The notes beneath the pieces were generated by a model. It worked only from the letters and a program-made list of their open reading frames with translations. It did not search any database and was not told where the DNA came from. This document shows, in pieces, positions 9,076-16,568 of a DNA stretch of 64,000 nucleotides. A program made the position numbers and the translations under genes. Source of the stretch: Bradyrhizobium mercantei (GTDB taxonomy: Bacteria; Pseudomonadota; Alphaproteobacteria; Rhizobiales; Xanthobacteraceae); contig NZ_MKFI01000008.1 of the NCBI RefSeq assembly GCF_001982635.1, positions 300,035 to 364,034 on the forward strand, in the 5' to 3' direction. Within the stretch, counting starts at the first letter, position 1, and each line of letters opens with the position of its first letter.

Positions 9076-9681
9076 CTATTTCGCCTTGGCCGCGTCGAGC
9101 GCCAGGTTGAGCGCAAGAACGTTAACGCGGGGCTCACCGATCACGCCGGCGAAGCGGCCTTGCGTGTTCTGCGTCACCAGCTCGCGCACCGCGTCCTCGG
9201 ACATGCTGCGCGCCTTGGCCACCCGCGGCACCTGGAACAGCGCGGCGTCCGGCGAGATGTCCGGATCGAGCCCGCTGCCCGAGGTGGTGACGAGATCGAC
9301 CGGCACAGAAGCGGTCGGGTTCTCCGCCTTCAGCTTCTCGACGTCGTCCTTGATGCGGTCGTTCAACGCCTTGCTGGTCGGGCCGAGGTTGGAGCCGCCG
9401 GAATTGGCCGCGTTGTAGGGCGCCGGAACAGTTTTGGTGGAGTCGTTCGGATCGGGCGCCACCGTCGCCGACGGCCGGCCGTGGAAGTATTTATCCTCCT
9501 TGAACTCCTGCCCGATCAGGGCAGAGCCGATCACCTTGCCGTCCTTCTCGATCAGGCTGCCCTGCGCCTGCCGCGGGAAGATGACGCCGGCAATGCCGGT
9601 GATGGCGAGCGGATAGGCAAGGCCGGTGATCGCGGTCAGAAGGACCAGCACGAGGATGGCGGGACGGATTTCTCTGAGCAT
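9076..9681 (-). CDS. kdpC: Potassium-transporting ATPase subunit KdpC
   Basis: KdpC is the single-span subunit that stabilises the KdpFABC complex. The 201-residue protein has one N-terminal membrane helix (ILVLVLLTAITGLAYPLAIT) and a periplasmic domain with the family signatures YFHGRPSA, NSGGSNLGPTSKAL, VPVDLVTTSGSGLDPDISP and NQGRFAGVIGEPRVNVL-like stretches. The start at MLREIRPAI (9681) was chosen because the in-frame extension upstream (LRRFAPRND) is merely the translation of the palindromic repeat at 9705-9787. Unusually, 114 bp separate it from kdpB, most of it that repeat. Confidence 0.96.
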   Translation of the reverse strand: MLREIRPAILVLVLLTAITGLAYPLAITGIAGVIFPRQAQGSLIEKDGKVIGSALIGQEFKEDKYFHGRPSATVAPDPNDSTKTVPAPYNAANSGGSNLGPTSKALNDRIKDDVEKLKAENPTASVPVDLVTTSGSGLDPDISPDAALFQVPRVAKARSMSEDAVRELVTQNTQGRFAGVIGEPRVNVLALNLALDAAKAK

Positions 9682-9704
9682 GATGTTGTCTCCGAATTTT
9701 GCTT

Positions 9705-9787
9705 CGTCATTGCGAGGAGCGAAGCGACGAAGCAATCCACATTTTCTTCGCGGACAGATGGATTGCTTCGCTTCGCTCGCAATGATG
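9705..9787. repeat. Dispersed palindromic repeat, copy 2, inside the kdp operon
   Basis: Same element as 5125-5210: left arm CGTCATTGCGAGGAGCGAAG through AGCAATCCAC; right arm GATGGATTGCTTCGCTTCGC through AATGATG. It sits between the kdpB stop (9796) and kdpC start (9681), so it is transcribed as part of the operon mRNA and should form a long stem-loop there. Confidence 0.9.
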
Positions 9788-9795
9788 TTCCTTTG

Positions 9796-11907
9796 TTAGG
9801 CCAGGCCCAGGGCGGCGACGATGAGGTCGATCGCCTTGATGCCGATGAACGGGATGATGATGCCGCCGAGACCGTAGATCATCAGGTTGCGGCTGAGCAG
9901 CGCGCCGGCCCCGACCGCGCGATACTTGACGCCCTTCAGCGCCAGCGGGATCAGCGCGATGATGATCAGCGCGTTGAAGATGATCGCCGACAGGATCGCG
10001 CTTTGCGGGCTCGCCAGGTGCATCACGTTCAGCACCTGGAGCTGCGGATAGAACGCGAGGAACATCGCCGGGATGATCGCAAAATACTTGGCGACGTCGT
10101 TGGCGATCGAGAAGGTGGTCAGCGCGCCGCGGGTCATCAACAGCTGCTTGCCGATCTCGACCACCTCGATCAGCTTGGTCGGGTTGGAGTCGAGGTCGAC
10201 CATGTTGCCGGCCTCGCGGGCAGCCTGGGTTCCGGTGTTCATGGCGACGCCGACATCGGCCTGCGCCAGCGCCGGCGCGTCGTTGGTGCCGTCGCCGCAC
10301 ATCGCGACCAGCTTGCCCTTGGACTGCTCATCGCGGATCAGCTTGAGCTTGTCCTCGGGCGTTGCCTGCGCCAGGAAGTCGTCGACGCCGGCCTCGGCCG
10401 CGATCGCGGCCGCGGTCATCGGGTTGTCGCCGGTGATCATCACGGTGCGGATGCCCATGCGGCGCAATTCGGCAAAGCGCTCGCGGATGCCGCCCTTGAC
10501 GATGTCCTTGAGGTGGACGACGCCGAGCAGCTTGCCGTCCTTGGCCACCGCCAGCGGCGTGCCGCCGGCCTTGGCGATCTCGTCGGAGATGGCCTGGACC
10601 TCGCGCGCTTCCGCGCTCATCGTCGCCGCGACCGCGCGGACCGTGTTGCCTGAGGCGACTGTACGCGGCGAACCGCCATCGACATAGGCGAGGATGGCGT
10701 CCACCGCGCCCTTGCGGACCGACATTGCGCCGGCGTCGATGCCGCTCATGCGGGTCTGCGCGGTGAACGGCACGAAGGTCGCGGCAAGCTCATGCATGTC
10801 GCGGCCGCGGATGCCGTATTTCTCCTTGGCGAGCACCACGATCGAGCGGCCCTCCGGGGTTTCGTCGGCGAGCGAGGCAAGCTGCGCCGCATCGGCGAGA
10901 TCCTGCTCGGAGACGCCGCGGATCGGCCGGAACGCGGTCGCCTGGCGGTTGCCGAGCGTGATGGTGCCGGTCTTGTCCAGCAGCAGCGTATCGACGTCGC
11001 CGGCGGCTTCCACCGCACGGCCGGACATCGCCAGCACGTTGAAGCGCACCAGGCGGTCCATGCCGGCAATGCCGATCGCCGACAACAGCGCGCCGATCGT
11101 GGTCGGGATCAGCGTGACGAACAGCGCCACCAGCACCACAACCGAGATCGAGCCTCCGGCATAGGCCGCATAGCTCGGGATCGTCACGGTCGCGAACACG
11201 AAGATGATGGTGAGGCCCGCGAGCAGGATGTTGAGCGCGATCTCGTTCGGCGTCTTCTGGCGCTCGGCGCCCTCGACCAGCTTGATCATGCGGTCGATGA
11301 AGGTCGAGCCTTGGGCCGCGGTGATGCGGACGCGGATCCAGTCCGACAGCACCTGGGTGCCGCCGGTAACCGCCGAACGGTCGCCGCCGGACTCGCGGAT
11401 CACAGGCGCGGATTCACCGGTGATGGCAGCCTCATTGACCGAGGCAACGCCTTCGATCACCTCGCCGTCGGACGGGATGTTGTCGCCGGCCTCGACCAGC
11501 ACGACGTCGCCGACCTTCAGCGAGGTGCCGGGCACCATGCGGTAGGTCCGGTCGGTGCCGGTCAAGAGCTTGGCCTGGCTCTCGGTGCGGGTCTTTTTCA
11601 GCGACTCCGCCTGCGCCTTGCCGCGGCCTTCGGCGACGGCCTCGGCGAAGTTGGCGAACAGCACCGTGAACCAGAGCCAGAGGATGATCTGGAAGGTGAA
11701 GCCGATATTGGCGCTGCCGGTGACGAGGTCGCGGACGAAGATCACGGTGGTCAGCGCCGCCACGACCTCGACCACGAACATCACGGGGTTCTTCATCATC
11801 AGCCGTGGATCGAGCTTGACGAAGGCCGACTTGATCGCGGGCACCAGGATCTTCGGGTCGAGCATGGTCGACGCCGTCACCTGCTTCTGCAGTCTTGTGG
11901 TTTCCAT
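9796..11907 (-). CDS. kdpB: Potassium-transporting P-type ATPase subunit KdpB
   Basis: KdpB is the catalytic P-type ATPase of the high-affinity K+ pump. The 703-residue protein carries the phosphorylation motif DKTGTIT, the actuator TGESAPV, nucleotide-binding KGA in RKGAVDAI, and hinge motifs TGDNPMTA and GDGTNDAPAL. Membrane helices lie before residue 80, around 220-275 and in the last 110 residues. The start METTRLQKQ (11907) is favoured over an ATG six codons upstream because GGAG lies eight bases before it. It begins 24 bases after kdpA ends. Confidence 0.97.
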   Translation of the reverse strand: METTRLQKQVTASTMLDPKILVPAIKSAFVKLDPRLMMKNPVMFVVEVVAALTTVIFVRDLVTGSANIGFTFQIILWLWFTVLFANFAEAVAEGRGKAQAESLKKTRTESQAKLLTGTDRTYRMVPGTSLKVGDVVLVEAGDNIPSDGEVIEGVASVNEAAITGESAPVIRESGGDRSAVTGGTQVLSDWIRVRITAAQGSTFIDRMIKLVEGAERQKTPNEIALNILLAGLTIIFVFATVTIPSYAAYAGGSISVVVLVALFVTLIPTTIGALLSAIGIAGMDRLVRFNVLAMSGRAVEAAGDVDTLLLDKTGTITLGNRQATAFRPIRGVSEQDLADAAQLASLADETPEGRSIVVLAKEKYGIRGRDMHELAATFVPFTAQTRMSGIDAGAMSVRKGAVDAILAYVDGGSPRTVASGNTVRAVAATMSAEAREVQAISDEIAKAGGTPLAVAKDGKLLGVVHLKDIVKGGIRERFAELRRMGIRTVMITGDNPMTAAAIAAEAGVDDFLAQATPEDKLKLIRDEQSKGKLVAMCGDGTNDAPALAQADVGVAMNTGTQAAREAGNMVDLDSNPTKLIEVVEIGKQLLMTRGALTTFSIANDVAKYFAIIPAMFLAFYPQLQVLNVMHLASPQSAILSAIIFNALIIIALIPLALKGVKYRAVGAGALLSRNLMIYGLGGIIIPFIGIKAIDLIVAALGLA

Positions 11908-11931
11908 GGATGTCACTCCGGACATATCAGA

Positions 11932-13635
11932 TCAGAACAGGGTGTTGGCGTTCATGGCGAGGTGCTCGACGATCGGCCCGAGCGCCAGCGCCGGGAAGAA
12001 GGTGAGACCGCCGATGATCAGGATCACGCCGATGACGAGGCCGACGAACAGGCCGCCGGTGGTCGGGAAGGTGCCCGCCGAGGCCGGGATCGACTTCTTC
12101 TCGACCAGCGAACCTGCAATGGCCATCGCCGGCACGATCATGAAGAAGCGGCCGACGAACATCGCGGACGCCAGTGTCAGGTTGTAGAACAGCGTGTTGC
12201 CGGTGAGGCCCGCGAAGGCCGAGCCGTTGTTGCCGGTCGCCGAGGTGAAGGCATAGAGCACCTCGGTAAAGCCGTGCGGGCCGGCATTGGCCATCGAGGC
12301 CACCGCCGACGGCAGCACCACGCCGACCGCGGTCCAGCCGAGATACATCAGCGGCAGCACCAGGATCGCGAGCATCGCCATCTTGACCTCGCGGGCCTCG
12401 ATCTTCTTGCCGACATATTCAGGTGTGCGGCCGACCATCAGGCCGGCGACGAAGATCGCCAGCACGACGAACAGCAGCATGCCGTAGAAGCCGGCGCCGA
12501 CGCCGCCGATGATGACCTCGCCGAGCTGCATGTTGATCAGCGGGATCATGCCGCCGAGCGCGGTGAAGCTGTCATGCATGGCGTTGACCGCGCCGCAGGA
12601 CGCCGCGGTGGTGATCACGGCGAACAGCGAGGACGCCACGATGCCGAAGCGGACCTCCTTGCCCTCCATGTTGCCGCCGGTCAGGCCGTATGCCTGCAGC
12701 AGCGAGGTTCCGTTGGCTTCCGCCCAGTAGGTGACGACAACGCCGGCGACGAACAGCACGCCCATCACGGCGAAGATCGCCCAGCCCTGACGTTCATTGC
12801 CGACCATGCGGCCGAACACGTTGGTCATCGCAGCACCCAGCGCGAAGATCGAGATCATCTGCACCAGGTTCGACAGCGCGGTCGGGTTCTCGAACGGATG
12901 CGCGGCATTGGCATTGAAGAAGCCGCCGCCGTTGGTGCCGAGCATCTTGATCGCAACCTGCGAGGCCACCGGACCGAGCGCGATGGTCTGCTTGCCGCCC
13001 TCCAGCGTGGTGGCATCGACATAGGCCCCGAGCGTCTGCGGCATGCCCTGCCAGACCAGGAACAGCGCATAGACGATGCAGATCGGCAGCAGCACGTAAA
13101 GCGTGCAGCGCGTCACGTCGACCCAGAAATTGCCGACCGTGCGCATCGACGAACGGGTGAAGCCGCGGATCAGCGCCATCGCGAGCGCGATGCCGGTCGC
13201 CGCCGACAGGAAGTTCTGGTGGGTCAGGCCCAGCATCTGGACCAGATAGGACAGCGTGCTTTCGCCGCCGTAGTTCTGCCAGTTGGTGTTGGTGATGAAG
13301 GAGATCGCGGTGTTGAACGAGAGATCCTCCGCCACGGCGGACTGTCCCGCCGGGTTGAACGGCAACACCGCCTGCAGCCGCATCAGGCCATAGATCAGGG
13401 CGAAGCCGCCGACATGGAACAGCAGCATGGCGACCGTGTAGGTCAGCCAGTGCTGCTCGCGCCGCTCGTCGACGCCGCCGACCCAGTAGATGCCGCGCTC
13501 GAGAGGGCGCAGCACGGGCGAGAGGAAGGTGCGCTCGCCGTTGAACACGCGGGTCATGTACCAGCCGAGCGGTTTGACCAGCGCGGCAACGATCGCGCAG
13601 AACAGAATAATTTGAATCCAGCCGATGACGGTCAT
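11932..13635 (-). CDS. kdpA: Potassium-transporting ATPase subunit KdpA
   Basis: KdpA is the K+-translocating subunit, a member of the superfamily of K+ transporters with four pore loops. The 567-residue protein starts MTVIGWIQIILF and shows about ten membrane helices. Selectivity-loop segments visible include FNTAISFITNTNWQNYGGE, GTNGGGFFNANAAHP, SCGAVNAMHDSFTALGG and ATGNNGSAFAG, all characteristic of KdpA. Length agrees with the family. It follows a 34-residue ORF by four bases and precedes kdpB in the F-A-B-C-D-E operon. Confidence 0.97.
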   Translation of the reverse strand: MTVIGWIQIILFCAIVAALVKPLGWYMTRVFNGERTFLSPVLRPLERGIYWVGGVDERREQHWLTYTVAMLLFHVGGFALIYGLMRLQAVLPFNPAGQSAVAEDLSFNTAISFITNTNWQNYGGESTLSYLVQMLGLTHQNFLSAATGIALAMALIRGFTRSSMRTVGNFWVDVTRCTLYVLLPICIVYALFLVWQGMPQTLGAYVDATTLEGGKQTIALGPVASQVAIKMLGTNGGGFFNANAAHPFENPTALSNLVQMISIFALGAAMTNVFGRMVGNERQGWAIFAVMGVLFVAGVVVTYWAEANGTSLLQAYGLTGGNMEGKEVRFGIVASSLFAVITTAASCGAVNAMHDSFTALGGMIPLINMQLGEVIIGGVGAGFYGMLLFVVLAIFVAGLMVGRTPEYVGKKIEAREVKMAMLAILVLPLMYLGWTAVGVVLPSAVASMANAGPHGFTEVLYAFTSATGNNGSAFAGLTGNTLFYNLTLASAMFVGRFFMIVPAMAIAGSLVEKKSIPASAGTFPTTGGLFVGLVIGVILIIGGLTFFPALALGPIVEHLAMNANTLF

Positions 13636-13639
13636 CGCG

Positions 13640-13744
13640 TCAAACCTTTCGAATGGGTGCGAAGCGCAGCAGCGACGCGAACATGCCGAGCAACAGCCCG
13701 GTCAGCACCGCGTCGGCGAGGAGAATGGTGCAAAGCGCTGACAT
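13640..13744 (-). CDS. Tiny membrane ORF between kdpF and kdpA
   Basis: A 34-residue ORF, MSALCTILLADAVLTGLLLG then MFASLLRFAPIRKV, forming one hydrophobic helix (residues 4-25) with a basic end. It starts nine bases after the kdpF stop, with an AGGCGG ribosome-like site, and ends four bases before kdpA. Position, hydrophobicity and spacing suggest it is translated, perhaps as a Kdp accessory peptide, but I do not recognise a named family. It might instead be a chance ORF in the leader. Confidence 0.45.
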   Translation of the reverse strand: MSALCTILLADAVLTGLLLGMFASLLRFAPIRKV

Positions 13745-13753
13745 CGCGGCCGC

Positions 13754-13843
13754 CTAGAAGCGTTCGGGCCGCAGCAGCGCATAGGTGAGGTAGAACAGCA
13801 GGCCGAGCGAGACGAGGCCGGCGAGCGAGTAATCAAAGATCAT
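13754..13843 (-). CDS. kdpF: K+-transporting ATPase small subunit KdpF
   Basis: A 29-residue peptide, MIFDYSLAGLVSLGLLFYLT then YALLRPERF. The single hydrophobic helix and the ending Y-A-L-L-R-P-E-R-F closely resemble KdpF, whose pattern is 'YLVYALL.PE.F'. KdpF is a lipid-like stabiliser of the KdpABC complex. GGGGAGG lies five to eleven bases upstream of the ATG. It sits immediately upstream of kdpA, as in other kdpFABC operons, and is too short for most gene finders. Confidence 0.88.
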   Translation of the reverse strand: MIFDYSLAGLVSLGLLFYLTYALLRPERF

Positions 13844-13855
13844 CGCCGCCTCCCC

Positions 13856-13939
13856 TTACAGCCGTTCGCAGGCGTAAGCGTAGCCGATGCCCGCCGCGAA
13901 GAAGCCGATCGCGAGCGCCGCCATGAGAATGTCCATCAT
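13856..13939 (-). CDS. Tiny hydrophobic ORF heading the kdp operon
   Basis: A 27-residue ORF, MMDILMAALAIGFFAAGIGY then AYACERL. It has one membrane helix and a perfect AGGAG six bases before the first ATG, and ends 12 bases before kdpF starts. The good ribosome site and small gap suggest it is the first translated cistron of the kdp transcript. Similar short 'FAAGIGYAYACERL'-type peptides are familiar upstream of kdp in rhizobia, but their role is undescribed as far as I know. Confidence 0.6.
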   Translation of the reverse strand: MMDILMAALAIGFFAAGIGYAYACERL

Positions 13940-14384
13940 GAGAGACTCCTATGCGTCCGAGGGTGCGGGCGACCGTATAGGCGCTCCGCACCGGATCGCC
14001 GTGAGGTGCCATCCGGGGCATAGGTTTTCGAGAGGTGGGGAATATGGACGTTATAGGAATTGTATAAGTGCCACTGGCGATCCCTTACCCTCCCCTGGAG
14101 GGGGAGGGTCGGTTCGCATGCAGCGAAGCGGAATGCGAGCCGGGGTGGGGTGATCTCTCCACACGGGCACCGTTGGACGAGGAGGGACCGTCACCCCGCT
14201 TCGCATCGCTAACGCGATGTGAAGCGACCCTCCCCCTCCAGGGGAGGGTGAGAAAGGGTCAGTTCCGTCTTTATGGAATCCCTATATCTCGGCCCCTTCC
14301 CTTATCTCGCTTTCCAACGGCCATCAGGGCCATTTTGAAAGGTGCGGCCAATGTGTTGGGCCGCGCGTGAAACGAGATGACGCG
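13940..14384. other. Intergenic region upstream of kdp with a large palindromic repeat
   Basis: No gene is convincing here. On the minus strand an AT-rich block around 14038-14070 (TTATACAATTCCTATAACGT) lies about 100-130 bp before the first kdp ORF and is a plausible place for the kdp promoter or KdpE site, though no known consensus is matched. The rest holds the inverted repeat at 14087-14249. Confidence 0.4.
14087..14249. repeat. Long inverted repeat with perfect 25-bp arms
   Basis: The arm at 14087-14111 (ACCCTCCCCTGGAGGGGGAG then GGTCG) is the exact reverse complement of 14225-14249. Each arm is itself partly palindromic (CCCCTGGAGGGG). The 113-bp interior has further weak symmetry (TTCGCATGCAGCGAAGCGGA against CTTCGCATCGCTAACGCGAT). 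It is a dispersed intergenic element; a related C/G-rich element lies at 23480-23714. Confidence 0.85.
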
Positions 14385-14849
14385 ATGTCTGTACTTTCCG
14401 AACACACCTCGACCGACCTCGGCGAACGGCTGCGCGACGCCTACGCTGTCACTGCCGAGTTCATGGCCGATATCATCAGCCAGACCTGCCGCCGCTTTCC
14501 TTCGGCCGGGCAGAGCTGCAAGACCTCGCGGGTCGAGCGCCTGATCCAGTCCTGCGCCTGGACCGATGCGGCGATCGCGCTGCTCGATCTCGAGCTGCCG
14601 CAATGGCAGGTCCGCCGCCTGGTCTATGACGAGGGCGAATGGCACTGCGCGCTGTCGCGCGAACGCGAGCTGCCGGACTGGCTCGACCAGTCGATCGAGA
14701 CCCACCACACGGATCTTGCGCTCGCGATCCTCAGCGCCTTCGTCGAGGCGCAGAAGATCGCTGCGCCTGAAAGCCGCGGCAGCGTGCCTACCGTCCGCCG
14801 CGAACCGCGCTCGCTCTACGAGCCGCTGTTCGTCGACAACATCAGTTGA
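14385..14849 (+). CDS. Conserved hypothetical protein (154 aa)
   Basis: I do not recognise a domain in this 154-residue soluble, acidic protein. It starts MSVLSEHTSTDLGERLRDAY and contains WTDAAIALLDLELPQWQVRR and EGEWHCALSRERELPDWLDQ. It is all-helical in appearance, with no signal peptide or membrane span. Its codon use matches the neighbours and the frame is uninterrupted, so it looks genuine. A GTG at 14367 could add six residues. It is followed after 13 bases by a small membrane protein gene, so the two may be co-transcribed. Confidence 0.7.
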   Translation: MSVLSEHTSTDLGERLRDAYAVTAEFMADIISQTCRRFPSAGQSCKTSRVERLIQSCAWTDAAIALLDLELPQWQVRRLVYDEGEWHCALSRERELPDWLDQSIETHHTDLALAILSAFVEAQKIAAPESRGSVPTVRREPRSLYEPLFVDNIS

Positions 14850-14862
14850 TGGCGGCGCTGTC

Positions 14863-15138
14863 GTGAACACCGAACAATTGCCGCGGCAGCTGCAATCGGT
14901 CCAGGTCATGGTCCGGTTCGGCTTCCGTCTTGCCATCATGATCGGCTTTGCTGCGTTCGCCGGCGCAGGCTTCGGCAAGGGCCTGGTCACGCTGCTGGCG
15001 ATGTCAGCCGTGATCTGCGCCTTCGCCGGGATTGCCAAGCGCGAAATGCCGCTGGCCGCAAACCTCAATCACTGGGACGAGATGACCGCTTATGTCGCGC
15101 TGTGCGCGCTCGGCACCGGCATCGTCCAGGGTCTCTGA
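14863..15138 (+). CDS. Small membrane protein of unknown function
   Basis: A 91-residue ORF beginning at GTG (VNTEQLPRQLQSVQVMVRFG). Two hydrophobic segments follow, about residues 20-37 (FRLAIMIGFAAFAGAGFG) and 40-57 (LVTLLAMSAVICAFAGIA), and a third at the C-terminus (TAYVALCALGTGIVQGL). No known domain is evident. An internal ATG at residue 16 could also be the start. It lies directly downstream of the 154-aa hypothetical gene with a short gap, suggesting one unit. Confidence 0.6.
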   Translation: MNTEQLPRQLQSVQVMVRFGFRLAIMIGFAAFAGAGFGKGLVTLLAMSAVICAFAGIAKREMPLAANLNHWDEMTAYVALCALGTGIVQGL

Positions 15139-15252
15139 GCCATCCCCGAAAATCCTATGCCGCTCCTATGAAGTCGGCCGTCCGCCGCGCTCGATTTCAT
15201 ATCCGGCACAACAGACATTGATCGCGTGACTGTGACCCAAAGGACTACCACC

Positions 15253-15507
15253 GTGAAACTCGTCGAACCTCCCTCGTGTAGCGCAGCGTCCACCATTGTC
15301 TTCATCGGCCGCAACCACCGCGGCCAGTGGGTCGCCCAGCAACAGAACGGCCTCTATGGCGGCCTGTTCGTCAACCGCGCCCAGGCCGTCAAATACGCGC
15401 TGTTCGAGAACGGCCAGCACCCCGAAATGATCATCGAGCTGTCGCGTGAGATCGAGCTCGATATGCGCGGCGAGACCACAAGCCTCCCCACCAGCCGCGT
15501 GGCCTGA
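15253..15507 (+). CDS. Conserved hypothetical protein (84 aa)
   Basis: This 84-residue protein begins at GTG (read as MKLVEPPSCSAASTIVFIG), with AAAGGA nine bases upstream; two in-frame GTG codons further upstream (15226, 15232) lack such a site. The core, IGRNHRGQWVAQQQNGLYGG followed by LFVNRAQAVKYALFENGQHP, reads like a small alpha/beta fold that may contact nucleic acid or another protein. I recall similar proteins as a Bradyrhizobium-type conserved hypothetical. The function is unknown. It is followed 10 bases later by the DapA-like gene. Confidence 0.7.
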   Translation: MKLVEPPSCSAASTIVFIGRNHRGQWVAQQQNGLYGGLFVNRAQAVKYALFENGQHPEMIIELSREIELDMRGETTSLPTSRVA

Positions 15508-15517
15508 GCCACCTCCC

Positions 15518-16447
15518 ATGACGTCGACAACGACATCGCGAGCTGACACGGCCGAATGGCTGTCGGGCTTCATCCCCGATCTTCCGACCCCGTTCAACCA
15601 CCGGGACGAAATCGACACCGATGCGTTCGGCCGGCTGTGCGAGCGCCAGATCGCGGCCGGCGCCTCGGCGCTGGTGGTCGGCGAGACCGCGGGCGAAAGC
15701 GCGACGCTGGAGCCCGCGGAGCGCGTGCAGCTGGTCGACGTCGCCGCCCGCGTCGCACGCAAGCGGGTGCGGATCATCGCCGGCGCCGGATCGAACGCGA
15801 CGGACCGCGCCGTCATGTTCGCGCGGGCCGCGCAGGCGGCCGGCGCCGACGCCATCATGTCGGTCGTGCCCTATTACAACAAGCCGATGCCACACGGCAT
15901 GGCGGCGCATTTCCGCGCCGTCGCCGCGGCCACGACATTGCCCGTGATCCTGCACGACATTCCGTCGCGGACGGTCAAGGGCCTCGCCGACGAGACCCTG
16001 CTCGAGTTCGCCGCATCGCCGTGCTTCGCCGGATTGCGCGACGGCAGCGGGGATGTTGCCCGGCTGGCGCGCCTGCGCTCACGCCTGCCCGCGACGTTCC
16101 GGATGCTGACCGGCGACGACAATTCGTCGCTGGCCTGGCTCGCGGCCGGCGGCGACGGCTGCATCTCGGCCGTCGCAAACGTCGCGCCCGACCTCTATGT
16201 GGCCGTTCACAGGCATTTCCGCGCGGGCCGGCTGTATCAGGCCCGCGAGCTGCATCAGCGGCTGGCGCCGCTTGCAAGCCTGCTGGAGCGCGAGCATCCC
16301 GCCGCCCTGAAATTCGCGCTGGCGCTGCTGGGCTTTATGCAACCGGCGACGCGGCTGCCGATCGTGCAGCTCGATTCAAGGGCAAAAGCCGAGGTCGCGC
16401 AGGCGATGGCCGCGCTTGCCGACGAGTATCTCGCCGCCGCGCAGTGA
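15518..16447 (+). CDS. DapA-fold protein lacking catalytic Lys and Tyr
   Basis: The 309-residue protein aligns without gaps to class I aldolases of the DHDPS/N-acetylneuraminate lyase family through the core (PYYNKP, IPSRT, LTGDD, GDGCISAVANVAP). However, the Schiff-base lysine of this family (GIKEATG in E. coli DapA, Lys161) is Arg174 here (GLRDGSGD). The catalytic tyrosine (Tyr133, in YNVPSRT) is His146 (HDIPSRT), and Thr45 of GTTGE is Ala58 (ETAGE). The spacing between the two main sites is exactly 28 residues in both, so this is not misalignment. It cannot be a normal dihydrodipicolinate synthase; it may bind a keto-acid or act in another way. Confidence 0.85.
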   Translation: MTSTTTSRADTAEWLSGFIPDLPTPFNHRDEIDTDAFGRLCERQIAAGASALVVGETAGESATLEPAERVQLVDVAARVARKRVRIIAGAGSNATDRAVMFARAAQAAGADAIMSVVPYYNKPMPHGMAAHFRAVAAATTLPVILHDIPSRTVKGLADETLLEFAASPCFAGLRDGSGDVARLARLRSRLPATFRMLTGDDNSSLAWLAAGGDGCISAVANVAPDLYVAVHRHFRAGRLYQARELHQRLAPLASLLEREHPAALKFALALLGFMQPATRLPIVQLDSRAKAEVAQAMAALADEYLAAAQ

Positions 16448-16568
16448 GATCCGGACGCACCGCAAGCCATCGCAATGCACAATGGCCCGCGCCAGCGCCG
16501 TCCGTGACGCCGCGCCATATTGAGGTTCCGGAACCGCGCCCCATATCCACGGCAAGGGAGTGCTTGCC

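Noticed and set aside
10792..13788. 998-codon open frame on the plus strand
   Set aside because: Antisense to kdpB and kdpA, composition extremely rich in His, Asp, Arg and Gly; a GC-driven shadow frame.
15518..16447. Calling the DapA-like gene dapA (dihydrodipicolinate synthase)
   Set aside because: The catalytic lysine and tyrosine are replaced, so the lysine-biosynthesis assignment would be wrong.
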